Assembly (NCBI GenBank): GCA_035527835.1 | Contig: DATKZS010000140.1 | Location: 77,471 to 141,470, forward strand | Direction of reading: 5' to 3' | DNA: 64,000 nucleotides | Source: DATKZS01 sp035527835 [NCBI: bacterium] | GTDB lineage: Bacteria > RBG-13-61-14 | Shown: positions 25,515-34,135 of the stretch, one piece after another | Layout of the letters: the number at the start of each line of letters is the position of its first letter | Position numbering within the stretch: position 1 is the first letter of the stretch | Position numbers and translations under genes: made by a program | Notes under the pieces: model-generated | Seen by the model: only the letters and a program-made list of their open reading frames with translations | What the model was told of the DNA's origin: nothing | The model's database searches: none

Positions 25515-26177
25515 CTATCTCCGCTCACCCGTGAAGGCCTTGAGCACGGGGCCATGGTTCTCCGGCAGGGTGATCAGGACCAGTCGGTCCCCGCCCACCA
25601 ACTGGCTGGACCCGCGGGGAACGATCGGGTGATTGCCGCGGATCACGACCGCGACCAGGGCGTTGTCGGGGAGTTCAATGTCCTTTAAAAACTTGCCCGC
25701 GACGGGGGAATCGGCGTCGAGGATGATCTCCGTCACGTTCACCCGGCCTTCTCCGACCGAGAGCAGGTTGGTGATCTGTTCCAGGGACGCCCGCTGTTCA
25801 ATCATGCTGCTTACGATGTCGGTTGTTGAAAAGGCCGAGACGCCCAGCTTTTCAAACACCTCCGCGTTGTCGGGGTCGTTGGCCAGCGCCACGGTCCTGG
25901 GCACATCAAATTTAAGGGAGGCCAGTTGGCAGATCACAAGGTTGTCCTGGTCGTTGGGGGTGATGGCGAGCACCGCGTGCGCTCCCATCGCGCCGGCTTC
26001 CTGGAGGGTCCTGGCGTCGCTTCCGTCGCCGAAAACCACGGTGGCGGAAAGCTGCCGGGCCAACCGCACGCATTCCTCCAGGTTCCGGTTGATGATTATG
26101 ACCTCGTATCCTTTGGCCGTGAAGTTCCGGCAAAGGAAATAGAGGGTCTGGCCGCCTCCGACGATGAGGACTTTCAT
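25515..26177 (-). CDS. trkA: TrkA-type K+ uptake regulatory subunit (RCK_N + RCK_C)
   Basis: The 220-residue protein is a single RCK_N/RCK_C unit. The N-terminal Rossmann domain (MKVLIVGGGQTLYFLC, then IIINRNLE and VVFGDGSDARTLQEAG) binds nucleotide. The C-terminal RCK_C domain begins near VNVTEIILDADSPVAGK. It gates TrkH at the membrane. Its ATG overlaps the stop of the upstream RCK gene in ATGA. Confidence 0.92.
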   Translation of the reverse strand: MKVLIVGGGQTLYFLCRNFTAKGYEVIIINRNLEECVRLARQLSATVVFGDGSDARTLQEAGAMGAHAVLAITPNDQDNLVICQLASLKFDVPRTVALANDPDNAEVFEKLGVSAFSTTDIVSSMIEQRASLEQITNLLSVGEGRVNVTEIILDADSPVAGKFLKDIELPDNALVAVVIRGNHPIVPRGSSQLVGGDRLVLITLPENHGPVLKAFTGERR

Positions 26178-26614
26178 GGCCGCGCTCCCGGCGGGACGGA
26201 GGCATCATTGTGCACGGCCTGGAGGAGCAGGGTCGCGGCCACGGACGTCGGGCAAATGGTCTCGACCCCCAATTGCGCATATACTTCCTCCCTTCTCGGA
26301 TCGAACACACGGGCCAACACGCGGGGCACGTCAAAGACCTTTCGCGCCACCTGGGCCACCATCAGGTTGACGTTGTCCTCGCGGGTGGTCGCGATGAGCA
26401 CGTCGGCATCCTTCAGCTTGGCTTCCTTCAGAATGGCCATCTGGGTGGCGTCGCCATTGACCCGGAACCCGCTGAAATCCGGAGACAGGTCGGCGAACCG
26501 GGCTTCATTGGTATCAATCACGACGACCGAATTGCCCTCGCGGCTGAGCTGGTTGGCCAGGTATGACCCCAGTCGCCCGCAACCCGCGATCACGATGTAA
26601 CGATTACTTCTCAT
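26174..26614 (-). CDS. TrkA N-domain-only protein (RCK_N)
   Basis: The 146-residue protein has only the RCK_N Rossmann domain: YIVIAGCGRLGSYLANQLS with GxGxxG, VVVIDTNE for the ribose-binding acid, and VNGDATQMAILKEAK. The RCK_C domain is missing. With the following TrkA it amounts to an E. coli-style double TrkA split in two genes and lacking one RCK_C. ATG 26614 lies inside the end of the response regulator gene (11-base overlap). Confidence 0.85.
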   Translation of the reverse strand: MRSNRYIVIAGCGRLGSYLANQLSREGNSVVVIDTNEARFADLSPDFSGFRVNGDATQMAILKEAKLKDADVLIATTREDNVNLMVAQVARKVFDVPRVLARVFDPRREEVYAQLGVETICPTSVAATLLLQAVHNDASVPPGARP

Positions 26615-27329
26615 CCCCGCCCCCGCCGCCGGCCGCGTCCTGGCCCGCGCCTTCCTTCTTGTCGGGCCCCAGATCAATCTTGCCGGGACGGTTCCAGGAA
26701 GTGGTGCGATGAAGGTTTTCCCGGGCCGGTTTATAAGTCGGATCAATGTCCAGCGCCGCGCGATAGAATTTCTGCGCCTCCACCCAATCGTTCATGACCT
26801 CGAACAAGGCCCCGAGCAGGTTGTAGGCCTCCGGCTTGGCGGGGTCGGCGGCGATGACCTTGCGGGCCATTTCCCGGGCCTTGGCGAAGTTCCGGTCCGT
26901 GATGTGACGCTTGGTCAACTCGATCAGTGAATCGTAGTCGGTCGCGCTCTCCTCATCCAGCGTCTCACGTTCCATCACCAGCGTCGCCAGGTCTCGAATC
27001 TCGCCGGGACTGAACGGCTTCTGGATGAAATCCACCGCGCCGAGCTTCATGGCCTCGACCGCGGACTCAATGGACCCGTGGGCCGTGATTATAACCACCC
27101 GTATTGAGGGCCAATCGCCCTTGATCCGGCGCAGGACCTCCATCCCGTCCATTCCCGGCATTTTCAGATCCAGGAACACCAGCCCGAACCGGCCCCCGCC
27201 AAGCTTTTGCAGGGCCTCTTCGCCGTTCACCGCCGTCTCGACCGGCAGGCCCAGGGGTTCCAATGACTGGGACATGGTCAAACGGATGTTCTTCTCGTCG
27301 TCCACTATAAGAATTTGTTTCCTCTCCAT
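26604..27329 (-). CDS. Response regulator with TPR output (REC-TPR)
   Basis: The 241-residue protein has a receiver domain (ILIVDDEKNIR, phospho-acceptor Asp in VFLDLKMPGMDG, IITAHGS, DFIQKP) and then TPR-like helices (RNFAKAREMARKVIAADP, AYNLLGALFEVMNDWVEAQK). The tail is Gly/Asp-rich. There is no DNA-binding domain, so output is probably protein-protein contact. It lies between the histidine kinase and the RCK genes; AGGAGG precedes ATG 27329. Direct action on the Trk complex is an inference. Confidence 0.88.
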   Translation of the reverse strand: MERKQILIVDDEKNIRLTMSQSLEPLGLPVETAVNGEEALQKLGGGRFGLVFLDLKMPGMDGMEVLRRIKGDWPSIRVVIITAHGSIESAVEAMKLGAVDFIQKPFSPGEIRDLATLVMERETLDEESATDYDSLIELTKRHITDRNFAKAREMARKVIAADPAKPEAYNLLGALFEVMNDWVEAQKFYRAALDIDPTYKPARENLHRTTSWNRPGKIDLGPDKKEGAGQDAAGGGGGDEK

Positions 27330-27338
27330 CTTCGCCTC

Positions 27339-29171
27339 CTATTGGGCCGCCGGCAGGGTGAAAGTGAAAGTGCTGCCTTGGCCGGCGGCGGATTCCACCC
27401 AGATCGTTCCGCCGTGAGCGCGCACGATCTCCTTGCAAATGGCGAGGCCAAGGCCCGTGCCGTCGGTCTCCCGCCCCTTGACCTGCATGAATTTCTGGAA
27501 GATCTTGGACTGATATTCCGCGGGGATTCCCGGCCCGTCGTCCCGCACGGACAGGTGGACGTTCGGCCCGACCCGGAGCGCTGCGAGCCCGATGTGGCCG
27601 CCCTTGCCCACATACCGCAGGGCATTGGAAATCAGGTTGGTCAACACCCACGTGATCTTGTTGGCGTCCGCGCGAACGCTTGGGACCTCGCCGGCCACCT
27701 CCGAGGTGAGCGAGACCTCCTTCACGTCCGCCTGGCCCTTGAAAACCGCCTGGACGCGCTCGAACAGGGCCGCGACCGGGACGCTCTCGAACTCCATCTC
27801 GATCTTGCCCGCCTCTATTTTCGACAGATCGAGCAGGTCATTGACCAGGGACTTCATCCGGTGGACTTCCTCGTGGGCCGCGTTGAGCAGCTCCCGGTCC
27901 TTGACGGTAAGACCCGGGACCGCATGTTCCAAGAGCAGGTCCACGCTCATGCTCAGGCTAGTCAGGGGCGTGCGCAGCTCGTGGGAGGCGGCCATGACGA
28001 AATCGCTCTTCAGCCGCTCCACCTCTTTGAGGCGGGTCACGTCCCTGAGCAGAAGAACCATGCCGGACAGGTTGCGGTCCCTTCCCCGAATGGCCGTGAT
28101 TGAATACAGGTAGTGCAGGGATTGTTCTCCCCGCGCAAGGGTTATGATCCGTTGCTCCTCGGGCAGGACGGCTTGAGCTCCGGCCTCGGCGGTCTCGCGG
28201 ATCAGATCGCAAACATTGGAATCGGGGAAGATGTCCGCGCACTGCAGCGTGGAGACCTCGGTCAGCTCCAAATCCAGCATCCGCCGCGCGGCGGGATTGA
28301 TGCCGGTCACCTTGAGCTTGGCGTCGAAAACCATCAGGCCGTCCCCGATGCTGGCGAGGATCGCCTCGCCTTTGTTTCTTTCCGAGACGATCTGATCAAT
28401 GTCCATCTCGTGATAACGGCTGAGCTGGGTGGCCATGCGGTTGAATTCCTCGGCCAGGCGGCCCAGCTCATCGCCGGTTTCCACGGGCACCTCCACGCCA
28501 TAGTCGCCCGAGGAAATCCGCCGCGAAGCCTCCATGAAGCGCCGGATCGGCCCGACGATCCGCTCCACGATAAACAAGCTGAATCCGAGGGCAACTATCA
28601 ACGCCGATCCGGCCACCAGCGAAGTGGACCAGATGGCGCGCCGGGCCACGTCGCCGGCCCTCGTGCTGGCCGAGTACATGGTCTTCTCGTTGAGATTGCG
28701 CAGGCCGATGCACTCCTCGCGCACCTTGGCAAAAGGGGGGTAGAACGCCTCATAATAATATGAAGGCCTCAAAGCCGGCTGCCCCCCGCCGCTCGAATCG
28801 GCCAAGGTAAAAAATTGCCGCCGATAGGCCTCGTAATCCGTATTGATGGAATGCACCAGTTCCGCCTCGCCCTTAATTGTAATGTTGTCCTTGGCACGCG
28901 CCAGCCATTCCAGAAAGTCCGCTTCGCTTTCATGTAATTGCGCGGTCCCTTTCTCCCGGTCGCCCAGGAACACGAGCAGGACCCCGCTGTCCTGTCGTTC
29001 CAGCGCGTCCACCATATTTTCCGCGGCCAGAATGCTCCGGTAGTTCTCGCTCAAGATCGCGTCGCTCGCCTTGCCCAGGGACACCAGATTTGACACCGCC
29101 CACGCCACCACCAACCCCATCAGGGCAAAAGCGACGCCGTATCCGAGCAATATTTTCTTTTTTAACGTCAT
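27339..29171 (-). CDS. Membrane sensor histidine kinase (HAMP-PAS-HisKA-HATPase)
   Basis: The 610-residue kinase has two membrane segments (about 8-27 and 185-205) around a helical extracytoplasmic sensor. A HAMP domain, a PAS domain (ASIGDGLMVFDAKLKVTGIN), HisKA with the phospho-accepting His in AASHELRTPLTSL, and an HATPase domain (NLISNALRYVGKG, VRDDGPGIP, GTGLGLAICKEIV) follow. It should phosphorylate the REC-TPR protein directly downstream. ATG 29171 starts the typical MTLKKKILLGYG; an ATG at 29198 is also open. Neither has a strong RBS. Confidence 0.9.
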   Translation of the reverse strand: MTLKKKILLGYGVAFALMGLVVAWAVSNLVSLGKASDAILSENYRSILAAENMVDALERQDSGVLLVFLGDREKGTAQLHESEADFLEWLARAKDNITIKGEAELVHSINTDYEAYRRQFFTLADSSGGGQPALRPSYYYEAFYPPFAKVREECIGLRNLNEKTMYSASTRAGDVARRAIWSTSLVAGSALIVALGFSLFIVERIVGPIRRFMEASRRISSGDYGVEVPVETGDELGRLAEEFNRMATQLSRYHEMDIDQIVSERNKGEAILASIGDGLMVFDAKLKVTGINPAARRMLDLELTEVSTLQCADIFPDSNVCDLIRETAEAGAQAVLPEEQRIITLARGEQSLHYLYSITAIRGRDRNLSGMVLLLRDVTRLKEVERLKSDFVMAASHELRTPLTSLSMSVDLLLEHAVPGLTVKDRELLNAAHEEVHRMKSLVNDLLDLSKIEAGKIEMEFESVPVAALFERVQAVFKGQADVKEVSLTSEVAGEVPSVRADANKITWVLTNLISNALRYVGKGGHIGLAALRVGPNVHLSVRDDGPGIPAEYQSKIFQKFMQVKGRETDGTGLGLAICKEIVRAHGGTIWVESAAGQGSTFTFTLPAAQ

Positions 29172-29450
29172 GAAAATAGGGGCATATTTGCGGCCCATCC
29201 GGGCCTATCCATGCCATTCAGTCTCATTGAATATCATCCTCCTCACCAGAGTGCAACCAACTTACGAGTTTGTCAACGTGTTATAAAGCATGGGTCCAGC
29301 CTGCTCCGCAATCGCGAACGCGGGCTCGATGCCCCCATAACAAGAGGCGCCAAGAACCATTGGGCGCGGGACGTTGTCTGATCCTTGTCCCGCCACGCGG
29401 GGTATGATAATCTTGAGATCGGTCTTCGGACCGGAAGAACGAATCAGCTT

Positions 29451-30821
29451 ATGGATAGAGTTCCTCCCCATAACCTCGAAGCCGAGCGCGCGGTGCTGGC
29501 CGCCGTGCTCCTGGAAAACCAGGCCCTGGTCACCGTCATGGAGATGCTGGAGCCGGACGATTTCTATCTGGACGCGCACCGGGTCATTTTCAGCAGCATG
29601 CAGGAGATGTTCAACAAGGGCATGCCGGTGGACCTGATCACGCTGGCCGACCATCTGCAGGCCACGGCCCGGCTGGAGCAGGTGGGCGGCCCGGCCGCGG
29701 TGTCGGCCCTGGGCGGCCTGGTCAGCACCGCGGCCAACGTGGGCCACTGGGCGGGGATTGTCAAGGACAAGTCGCTGCTTCGACGCCTGGTCAACGAAAC
29801 CACCGGGCTCATCACCGAGGCCTACGGCGAGCCCGAGGAGGTCGAGGAATTCCTGGACCGCGCGGAAGGCAAGATCATCGAGATCTCCGCCCGCCAGACC
29901 AAGAGCACCTATCAGCCCATCGCCACCCTGGTCAACCAGAGCTTCCGCGTCCTGGAAAAAATGTACGACGGCGAGTGGGAGCTGGTGGGCGTCCCCTCCG
30001 GCTTCAAGGACCTGGACAAGCTCACCACCGGCTTTCAGAAGGGCGACCTGATCATCATCGCGGGAAGGCCCTCAATGGGCAAGACCGCGCTGGCCATAGA
30101 CATCATCCTGCACGCCGCGGTGGAAGCCGAGAAGACCGTGGCCTTTTTTTCCCTGGAAATGGGCTCCAACCAGGTGGTCATGCGCATGTTGAGCTCCATC
30201 GGCCGCATCAACTCCAATTCCATCCGCATGGGCAACGTGCGCCCGCTGTGGAAGCAGATCACCAACGCCGCCGGCACGCTCGGCCAGGCCAAGATTTTCG
30301 TTGACGACAGTTCCAGCCTCTCCGGGCTCGAAGTCAAGGCCAAGGCCCGCCGGATCAAGGCCGAGCACGGACTCGACCTCGTGGTCGTTGACTACCTCCA
30401 GCTCCTCCGCGGCTCCGGCTTCAGAAAGGGCAGAGACAGCCGCGAGCAGGAGATCGCCGAGATTTCCCGGTCCCTGAAGGGCATGGCCAAGGAGCTGGAC
30501 ATTCCGGTGATCGCGCTCTCCCAGCTCAACCGCGCGCCGGAGGCCCGGGAAAAGGGCGAGCCGCGGCTTAGCGACCTGCGCGAGTCCGGGTCGCTGGAGC
30601 AGGACGCGGACCTGGTCATGCTGATCCATCGGCCCGGCGTGTACGAGAAAAAGGAAGAGGGCCATGAAGCGGATGACCGGCTGACCCGGCTCAAGATCGA
30701 GAAGCAAAGGAACGGACCCACCGGCGTCGTGGACCTGGTCTTCATCAAGGAGTACACCAGGTTCGAGGCCATGGAGGGCCGCTACGACGAGTCGGCCGTC
30801 CCCGGCGACGTGCCGTTTTAA
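29451..30821 (+). CDS. dnaB: Replicative DNA helicase DnaB
   Basis: The 456-residue hexameric helicase begins VPPHNLEAERAVLAAVLLEN, typical of DnaB. The N-terminal helical domain binds primase. The RecA-like C-terminal domain has Walker A GRPSMGKTA, FFSLEMGSNQVVMRM, Walker B VVVDYLQLL and LSQLNRAPE. It is fused to nothing and has normal length. ATG 29451 is chosen by family alignment; its RBS is weak (GGAAG 13 bases upstream). Confidence 0.96.
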   Translation: MDRVPPHNLEAERAVLAAVLLENQALVTVMEMLEPDDFYLDAHRVIFSSMQEMFNKGMPVDLITLADHLQATARLEQVGGPAAVSALGGLVSTAANVGHWAGIVKDKSLLRRLVNETTGLITEAYGEPEEVEEFLDRAEGKIIEISARQTKSTYQPIATLVNQSFRVLEKMYDGEWELVGVPSGFKDLDKLTTGFQKGDLIIIAGRPSMGKTALAIDIILHAAVEAEKTVAFFSLEMGSNQVVMRMLSSIGRINSNSIRMGNVRPLWKQITNAAGTLGQAKIFVDDSSSLSGLEVKAKARRIKAEHGLDLVVVDYLQLLRGSGFRKGRDSREQEIAEISRSLKGMAKELDIPVIALSQLNRAPEAREKGEPRLSDLRESGSLEQDADLVMLIHRPGVYEKKEEGHEADDRLTRLKIEKQRNGPTGVVDLVFIKEYTRFEAMEGRYDESAVPGDVPF

Positions 30822-30825
30822 GAAA

Positions 30826-30905
30826 GGAAAAAGTAAAAAGTAAAAAGGCAAAAAGCGGCCTCGGAACCATATTTTTTCCTTTTGCCTTTTTACTTTTTAC
30901 TTTTA
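30826..30905. repeat. Foldback repeat, unit AAAGTAAAA
   Basis: Left arm AAAAGTAAAAAGTAAAAAGG then CAAAAAG pairs with right arm CTTTTTGCC-type sequence ending CTTTTTACTTTTTACTTTT. It lies between dnaB and tolB, with a T-rich descending arm that could also terminate transcription. Confidence 0.85.
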
Positions 30906-30920
30906 AAGAGGAAGAAGAAA

Positions 30921-32282
30921 GTGAATAGAGGATATGTGCGCAGCGGCTCAAAGCTCTTGTGGAAAATGGCGGTTCTGTTGGCGCTGATCATCTTTGTTCC
31001 CGAGGCTTGGGGCCAGGACGAATACGAGTTCATCCCGATCATCAAGAAGTCCACCCGGACGCGGGTGGCGGTCCCGGACTTCCATCCGGCCAGGCAGCTC
31101 CCGGCCAATGATCCGGCGTCGCCCAAGCTCACCCGGGCGCTCCGGGACACCGTGGACATGACCGGGCTCCTCGAGCTGATCCCGCCCGACTCCTACCCCG
31201 GCGCGGGTCTGCCCGGCGAAAAGGAAAACCTCGCCGCCTGGAAGCTCATCAACGCCGACCTCTTGATCCGCGGCGACGTCGCGCGCGTCGGCGAGAAACG
31301 TTACCAGGTCGAGTTCCGCTGCTATGACTTGAAGCAGGACCGCATGGTCCTGGGCAAGCGCTACACCGGAGGGTCCGAGCTGTTCAACCGCATGGTCCTC
31401 AAATACATGGACGAGCTGCTCTACTGGCTCACCGGCCGGAAGAGCGCGCTCGATTCCCGTATCGCCTACGTCTCCGACCAGACCGGGAGGAATGAGATCC
31501 GGATGATGGACACGGATGGCGGCAACAGCCAGGCCGTGACCGGCAATAAAACGCTGAATCTTAGTCCCGCGTGGTCACCCGACGGCCGCTACCTGCTCTA
31601 CGTTGGCTACCGCGACCGCAACCCGGACCTTTACATCCGCGACGTGGAGAGCACCAAGGACACCAAGTTCTACAGCGCGTCGGGCCTTAACATCGCGGGC
31701 GAGTTCAGCCCGGACGGCCGCTGGATCGCGTTTTGCCGGGAGGACAGGGACGCCAACGTTGACGTTTACGTGATCAGCCGGGAGGGGCGCGACCTGCGCC
31801 GCATCACCACTTCCGCCGCCATCGACGTCTCGCCCACCTGGTCGCCCGACGGCAAGCTCATGGCCTTTGTCTCCGACCGCGTCGGCACGCCCCAGATTTA
31901 CCTGCTCGACCTGACCCGCGGCGCCGAGGGGCCCAATAACCCCGCCGTTCGCCTGACCTACGAAGGCAGCTATAACTCCTCGCCCGCCTGGTCGCCCGAC
32001 GGGCGCTACATCGCCTACACCGGCCGGGTCGGCGGACAGTTCGACCTCTTCCTGATCGAGATGGGCGGACAGGGCCGGCCGGTCAAGCGCCTTACCGCGA
32101 CCGTTGCCAACGAGGAAGACCCGGCATGGTCGCCCGACGGCCGCTTCCTCGCCTACGATTCCACTGAAAGCGGAAATTATGATATATACATCAGAAGCAT
32201 CTACGGCGGAACGCCGAGAAGGATCACGTCATTGGCGGCCAAGGAGCGGATGCCCGCGTGGTCGCCCAAGTCCGAACCGTGA
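30921..32282 (+). CDS. tolB: Tol-Pal system beta-propeller protein TolB
   Basis: The 453-residue periplasmic protein has a signal peptide (AVLLALIIFVPEAWGQ), the N-terminal TolB domain (VAVPDF, ADLLIRGDVARVGEKRYQVE) and a C-terminal six-bladed propeller with repeats such as SPAWSPDGRYLLY and SPTWSPDGKLMAF. It works with Pal to maintain the outer membrane. GTG 30921 is preceded by AGAGGAAG. The pal gene follows after 22 bases; tolQRA are not in the window. Confidence 0.95.
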   Translation: MNRGYVRSGSKLLWKMAVLLALIIFVPEAWGQDEYEFIPIIKKSTRTRVAVPDFHPARQLPANDPASPKLTRALRDTVDMTGLLELIPPDSYPGAGLPGEKENLAAWKLINADLLIRGDVARVGEKRYQVEFRCYDLKQDRMVLGKRYTGGSELFNRMVLKYMDELLYWLTGRKSALDSRIAYVSDQTGRNEIRMMDTDGGNSQAVTGNKTLNLSPAWSPDGRYLLYVGYRDRNPDLYIRDVESTKDTKFYSASGLNIAGEFSPDGRWIAFCREDRDANVDVYVISREGRDLRRITTSAAIDVSPTWSPDGKLMAFVSDRVGTPQIYLLDLTRGAEGPNNPAVRLTYEGSYNSSPAWSPDGRYIAYTGRVGGQFDLFLIEMGGQGRPVKRLTATVANEEDPAWSPDGRFLAYDSTESGNYDIYIRSIYGGTPRRITSLAAKERMPAWSPKSEP

Positions 32283-32304
32283 GGGCAAGAAGGAGGGTTT
32301 TCAA

Positions 32305-33048
32305 ATGATAAGGAAGCGTTATGGATGGTTGGCCATGTTGTGCGTGCTCTACGTGGGGATGATGGGGGCCGGAAGCTGCGGCAAGAAGGCCCTTACCGCC
32401 ATCGGCGACGCCAAGACCGCGGTGGAGCAGGCCCGCGAGGCGGACGCGCCGCAGTGGGCTTCGCAGCAGTTCCAGTCGGCGGAGGACAGCCTTGCCCTCG
32501 CCCAGCAGCAGTACGACAAGTACCAGTTCAAGAAGTCCGAGAACACCGCTCTGCTTGCCGAGACCAAGGCCAGGGAGGCCCTCGAGCTGGCCATGAAGCA
32601 TAAAGAGGATGACGAGGAGCGGCTGGCCCGGGAAGCGGAGGAGGCCGCGCGTCTGGCCCGCTCCAGCATCTTCGACACCGACGTGGGCGATACCACTGTT
32701 TACGACGAGGCCATGGCCGCGCTCCACGACGTGCATTTTGAATTCGACTCGCCCGGCCTCTCCGACGCGGCGCAGAGCATCCTGGCCATAAACGCGGACT
32801 GGCTAGCCAAGCATCCCGCGGTCAAGGTCGAGATTGAGGGCCACTGCGACGAGCGCGGCACCGACGAGTACAACCTGGCGCTCGGCGCTAAAAGGGCCAA
32901 GGCCGTGTACGACGCCATGGTCAAGCTGGGCATTGACGAATCCCGGATGCGCACCATCAGCTACGGCGAGTCCGTGCCCGTGGACCAGGGCCATACCGAA
33001 GAGGCATGGGCCAGGAACCGCCGCGCCCACTTCGCCATCATCCGTTAG
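32305..33048 (+). CDS. pal: Peptidoglycan-associated lipoprotein Pal with DUF4398-like helical domain
   Basis: The 247-residue lipoprotein has a lipobox (GAGSC), then a helical region of about 90 residues resembling DUF4398 (AKTAVEQAREADAPQWA, AEDSLALAQQQYDKY). The OmpA/Pal domain has VHFEFDSPGLSDAAQ, VEIEGHCDERGTDEYNLALG and RMRTISYGE. The Asp and Arg that bind diaminopimelate are in the GHCDERG region and the following helix. It anchors the outer membrane to peptidoglycan. AAGGAGGG lies at 32289-32296. Confidence 0.94.
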   Translation: MIRKRYGWLAMLCVLYVGMMGAGSCGKKALTAIGDAKTAVEQAREADAPQWASQQFQSAEDSLALAQQQYDKYQFKKSENTALLAETKAREALELAMKHKEDDEERLAREAEEAARLARSSIFDTDVGDTTVYDEAMAALHDVHFEFDSPGLSDAAQSILAINADWLAKHPAVKVEIEGHCDERGTDEYNLALGAKRAKAVYDAMVKLGIDESRMRTISYGESVPVDQGHTEEAWARNRRAHFAIIR

Positions 33049-33073
33049 CGGCGATCTTCTTCAGGCTCAGATC

Positions 33074-33102
33074 AGCAGGGGCAGGCCCGGCTTGCCCCTG
33101 CT
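33074..33102 (+). terminator. Strong hairpin after pal
   Basis: AGCAGGGGCA and TGCCCCTGCT form a perfect stem of at least 10 bp around a short GC-rich loop, starting 26 bases after the pal stop. The following TTGTTACATT is only weakly T-rich. Confidence 0.55.
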
Positions 33103-33136
33103 TGTTACATTCCGGCAATCGTCACGATGTTATTAA

Positions 33137-33206
33137 ACACAACGGCACAACGGCACAACGACAATTTTGATGTTTTATTCGTTGTATCGTTGTGCCGTTG
33201 TGTTAA
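33137..33206. repeat. Foldback repeat, unit ACGGCACAACG
   Basis: Left arm AACACAACGGCACAACGGCA then CAACGA and right arm TCGTTGTATCGTTGTGCCGT then TGTGTT flank an AT-rich loop. It lies between the convergent pal and SagB-type genes. Confidence 0.88.
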
Positions 33207-33222
33207 AAAAATTCCGCGTTCC

Positions 33223-33972
33223 TCACTCCTCGTCCACTCCCGGCTTCACCGGCCCCGCCGCGGCCAGATAGATGGAGGTCTCGGATTCGCCGTCAACGCC
33301 CAGGAGCGCGTTCATTTCATCGTCAAAGAACGCCCCGATCGGGCAAAAACCCAGGCCCAGGACGGTGGCCGCGAGCGCGGCGTTTTGGCAGATGTGCCCG
33401 GCGTCCAGGTAAATGTAGCGCCAACCCCGCTGCGCGTACTTGTACTGGCACCGGTCCTTCACCGCCGTCCACACGAACACCGCCGCGGCCCGGCCGCACA
33501 TGCCCTGGCCCAGCGCCGCTTCCGAGATCTCCCGCCCGTAATCGCCCTCCCGCACCGCCTCCAGGGCCGTGCGCCGGACGTTGTAATGGTACACGCCCGG
33601 CAAAACGTCGCTCACGCGGTTAATCACCAGGTACATCTCCACCGGGTAGAGCCCGCCGGCGGACGGGGCCGTGCGCAGGATCAGCTTACCGGCCTTGGCC
33701 GTGCGGCCCTGCGCCGCGAAAACCAGGAGCGAAAGCGCGGAAAGACTCATGGGCTCGTCGGTAAAGGCCCGCCGCGAGCGCCGCTCCGCCAGCGCCCGCC
33801 ACAGCGACCCTTCCGGCAGCTCCGCGACCCCGAGCGGAACCAGCCGCGCGCCCGGGTACTCCTTGAACGGCTCCGCTCTCTGTGCCGGCCGGGCGCCGCC
33901 GCCGGTCAGGCCGGAACGGGAATACCGGGTCAGCTCCTGGAACCTGTCGCCGATGTAATCGTCATTCTTCAT
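33223..33972 (-). CDS. SagB-type nitroreductase-family dehydrogenase
   Basis: The 249-residue FMN-dependent nitroreductase-like protein has RRSRRAFTDEPMSLSALSLL (FMN phosphate-binding Arg/Ser), TAPSAGGLYPVEMYLVIN, GVYHYN and GHICQNAALAATVLGLG, all typical of SagB/ThcOx proteins. SagB oxidises azolines in peptide natural products, but no precursor or cyclodehydratase gene is nearby. A stand-alone oxidoreductase role is equally possible. The gene has foldback repeats on both sides. Confidence 0.85.
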   Translation of the reverse strand: MKNDDYIGDRFQELTRYSRSGLTGGGARPAQRAEPFKEYPGARLVPLGVAELPEGSLWRALAERRSRRAFTDEPMSLSALSLLVFAAQGRTAKAGKLILRTAPSAGGLYPVEMYLVINRVSDVLPGVYHYNVRRTALEAVREGDYGREISEAALGQGMCGRAAAVFVWTAVKDRCQYKYAQRGWRYIYLDAGHICQNAALAATVLGLGFCPIGAFFDDEMNALLGVDGESETSIYLAAAGPVKPGVDEE

Positions 33973-33991
33973 GGCCGCCTCTGTTTAGAAA

Positions 33992-34100
33992 AATAGTAGC
34001 CAGTAGACAGTAGCAAGTAGCCAGGGAAGAGGGTCATGGGTGTTGAAAGAGGATCGAGGATCGAGAAGCGAGGGGCCCGGAAAATTCCCTCGATCCTCTT
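33992..34100. repeat. Two repeats: AGTAGCCAGTAG units and GGATCGAG foldback
   Basis: AGTAGCCAGTAGACAGTAGC-type units lie at 33992-34022, related to 53799-53877. A foldback with AGAGGATCGAGGATCGAGAA (34048 on) and CCCTCGATCCTCTT (34087-34100) follows, related to 41727-41783 and 43651-43711. Confidence 0.8.
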
Positions 34101-34135
34101 CCCTCTTTATGCTGTCAGGGCGTCGCCGCCACTTT

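Noticed and set aside
33223-33972. Azole-modified peptide (RiPP) biosynthesis cluster around the SagB-type gene
   Set aside because: No precursor peptide, YcaO or cyclodehydratase gene is within reach; the gene is isolated between repeats.
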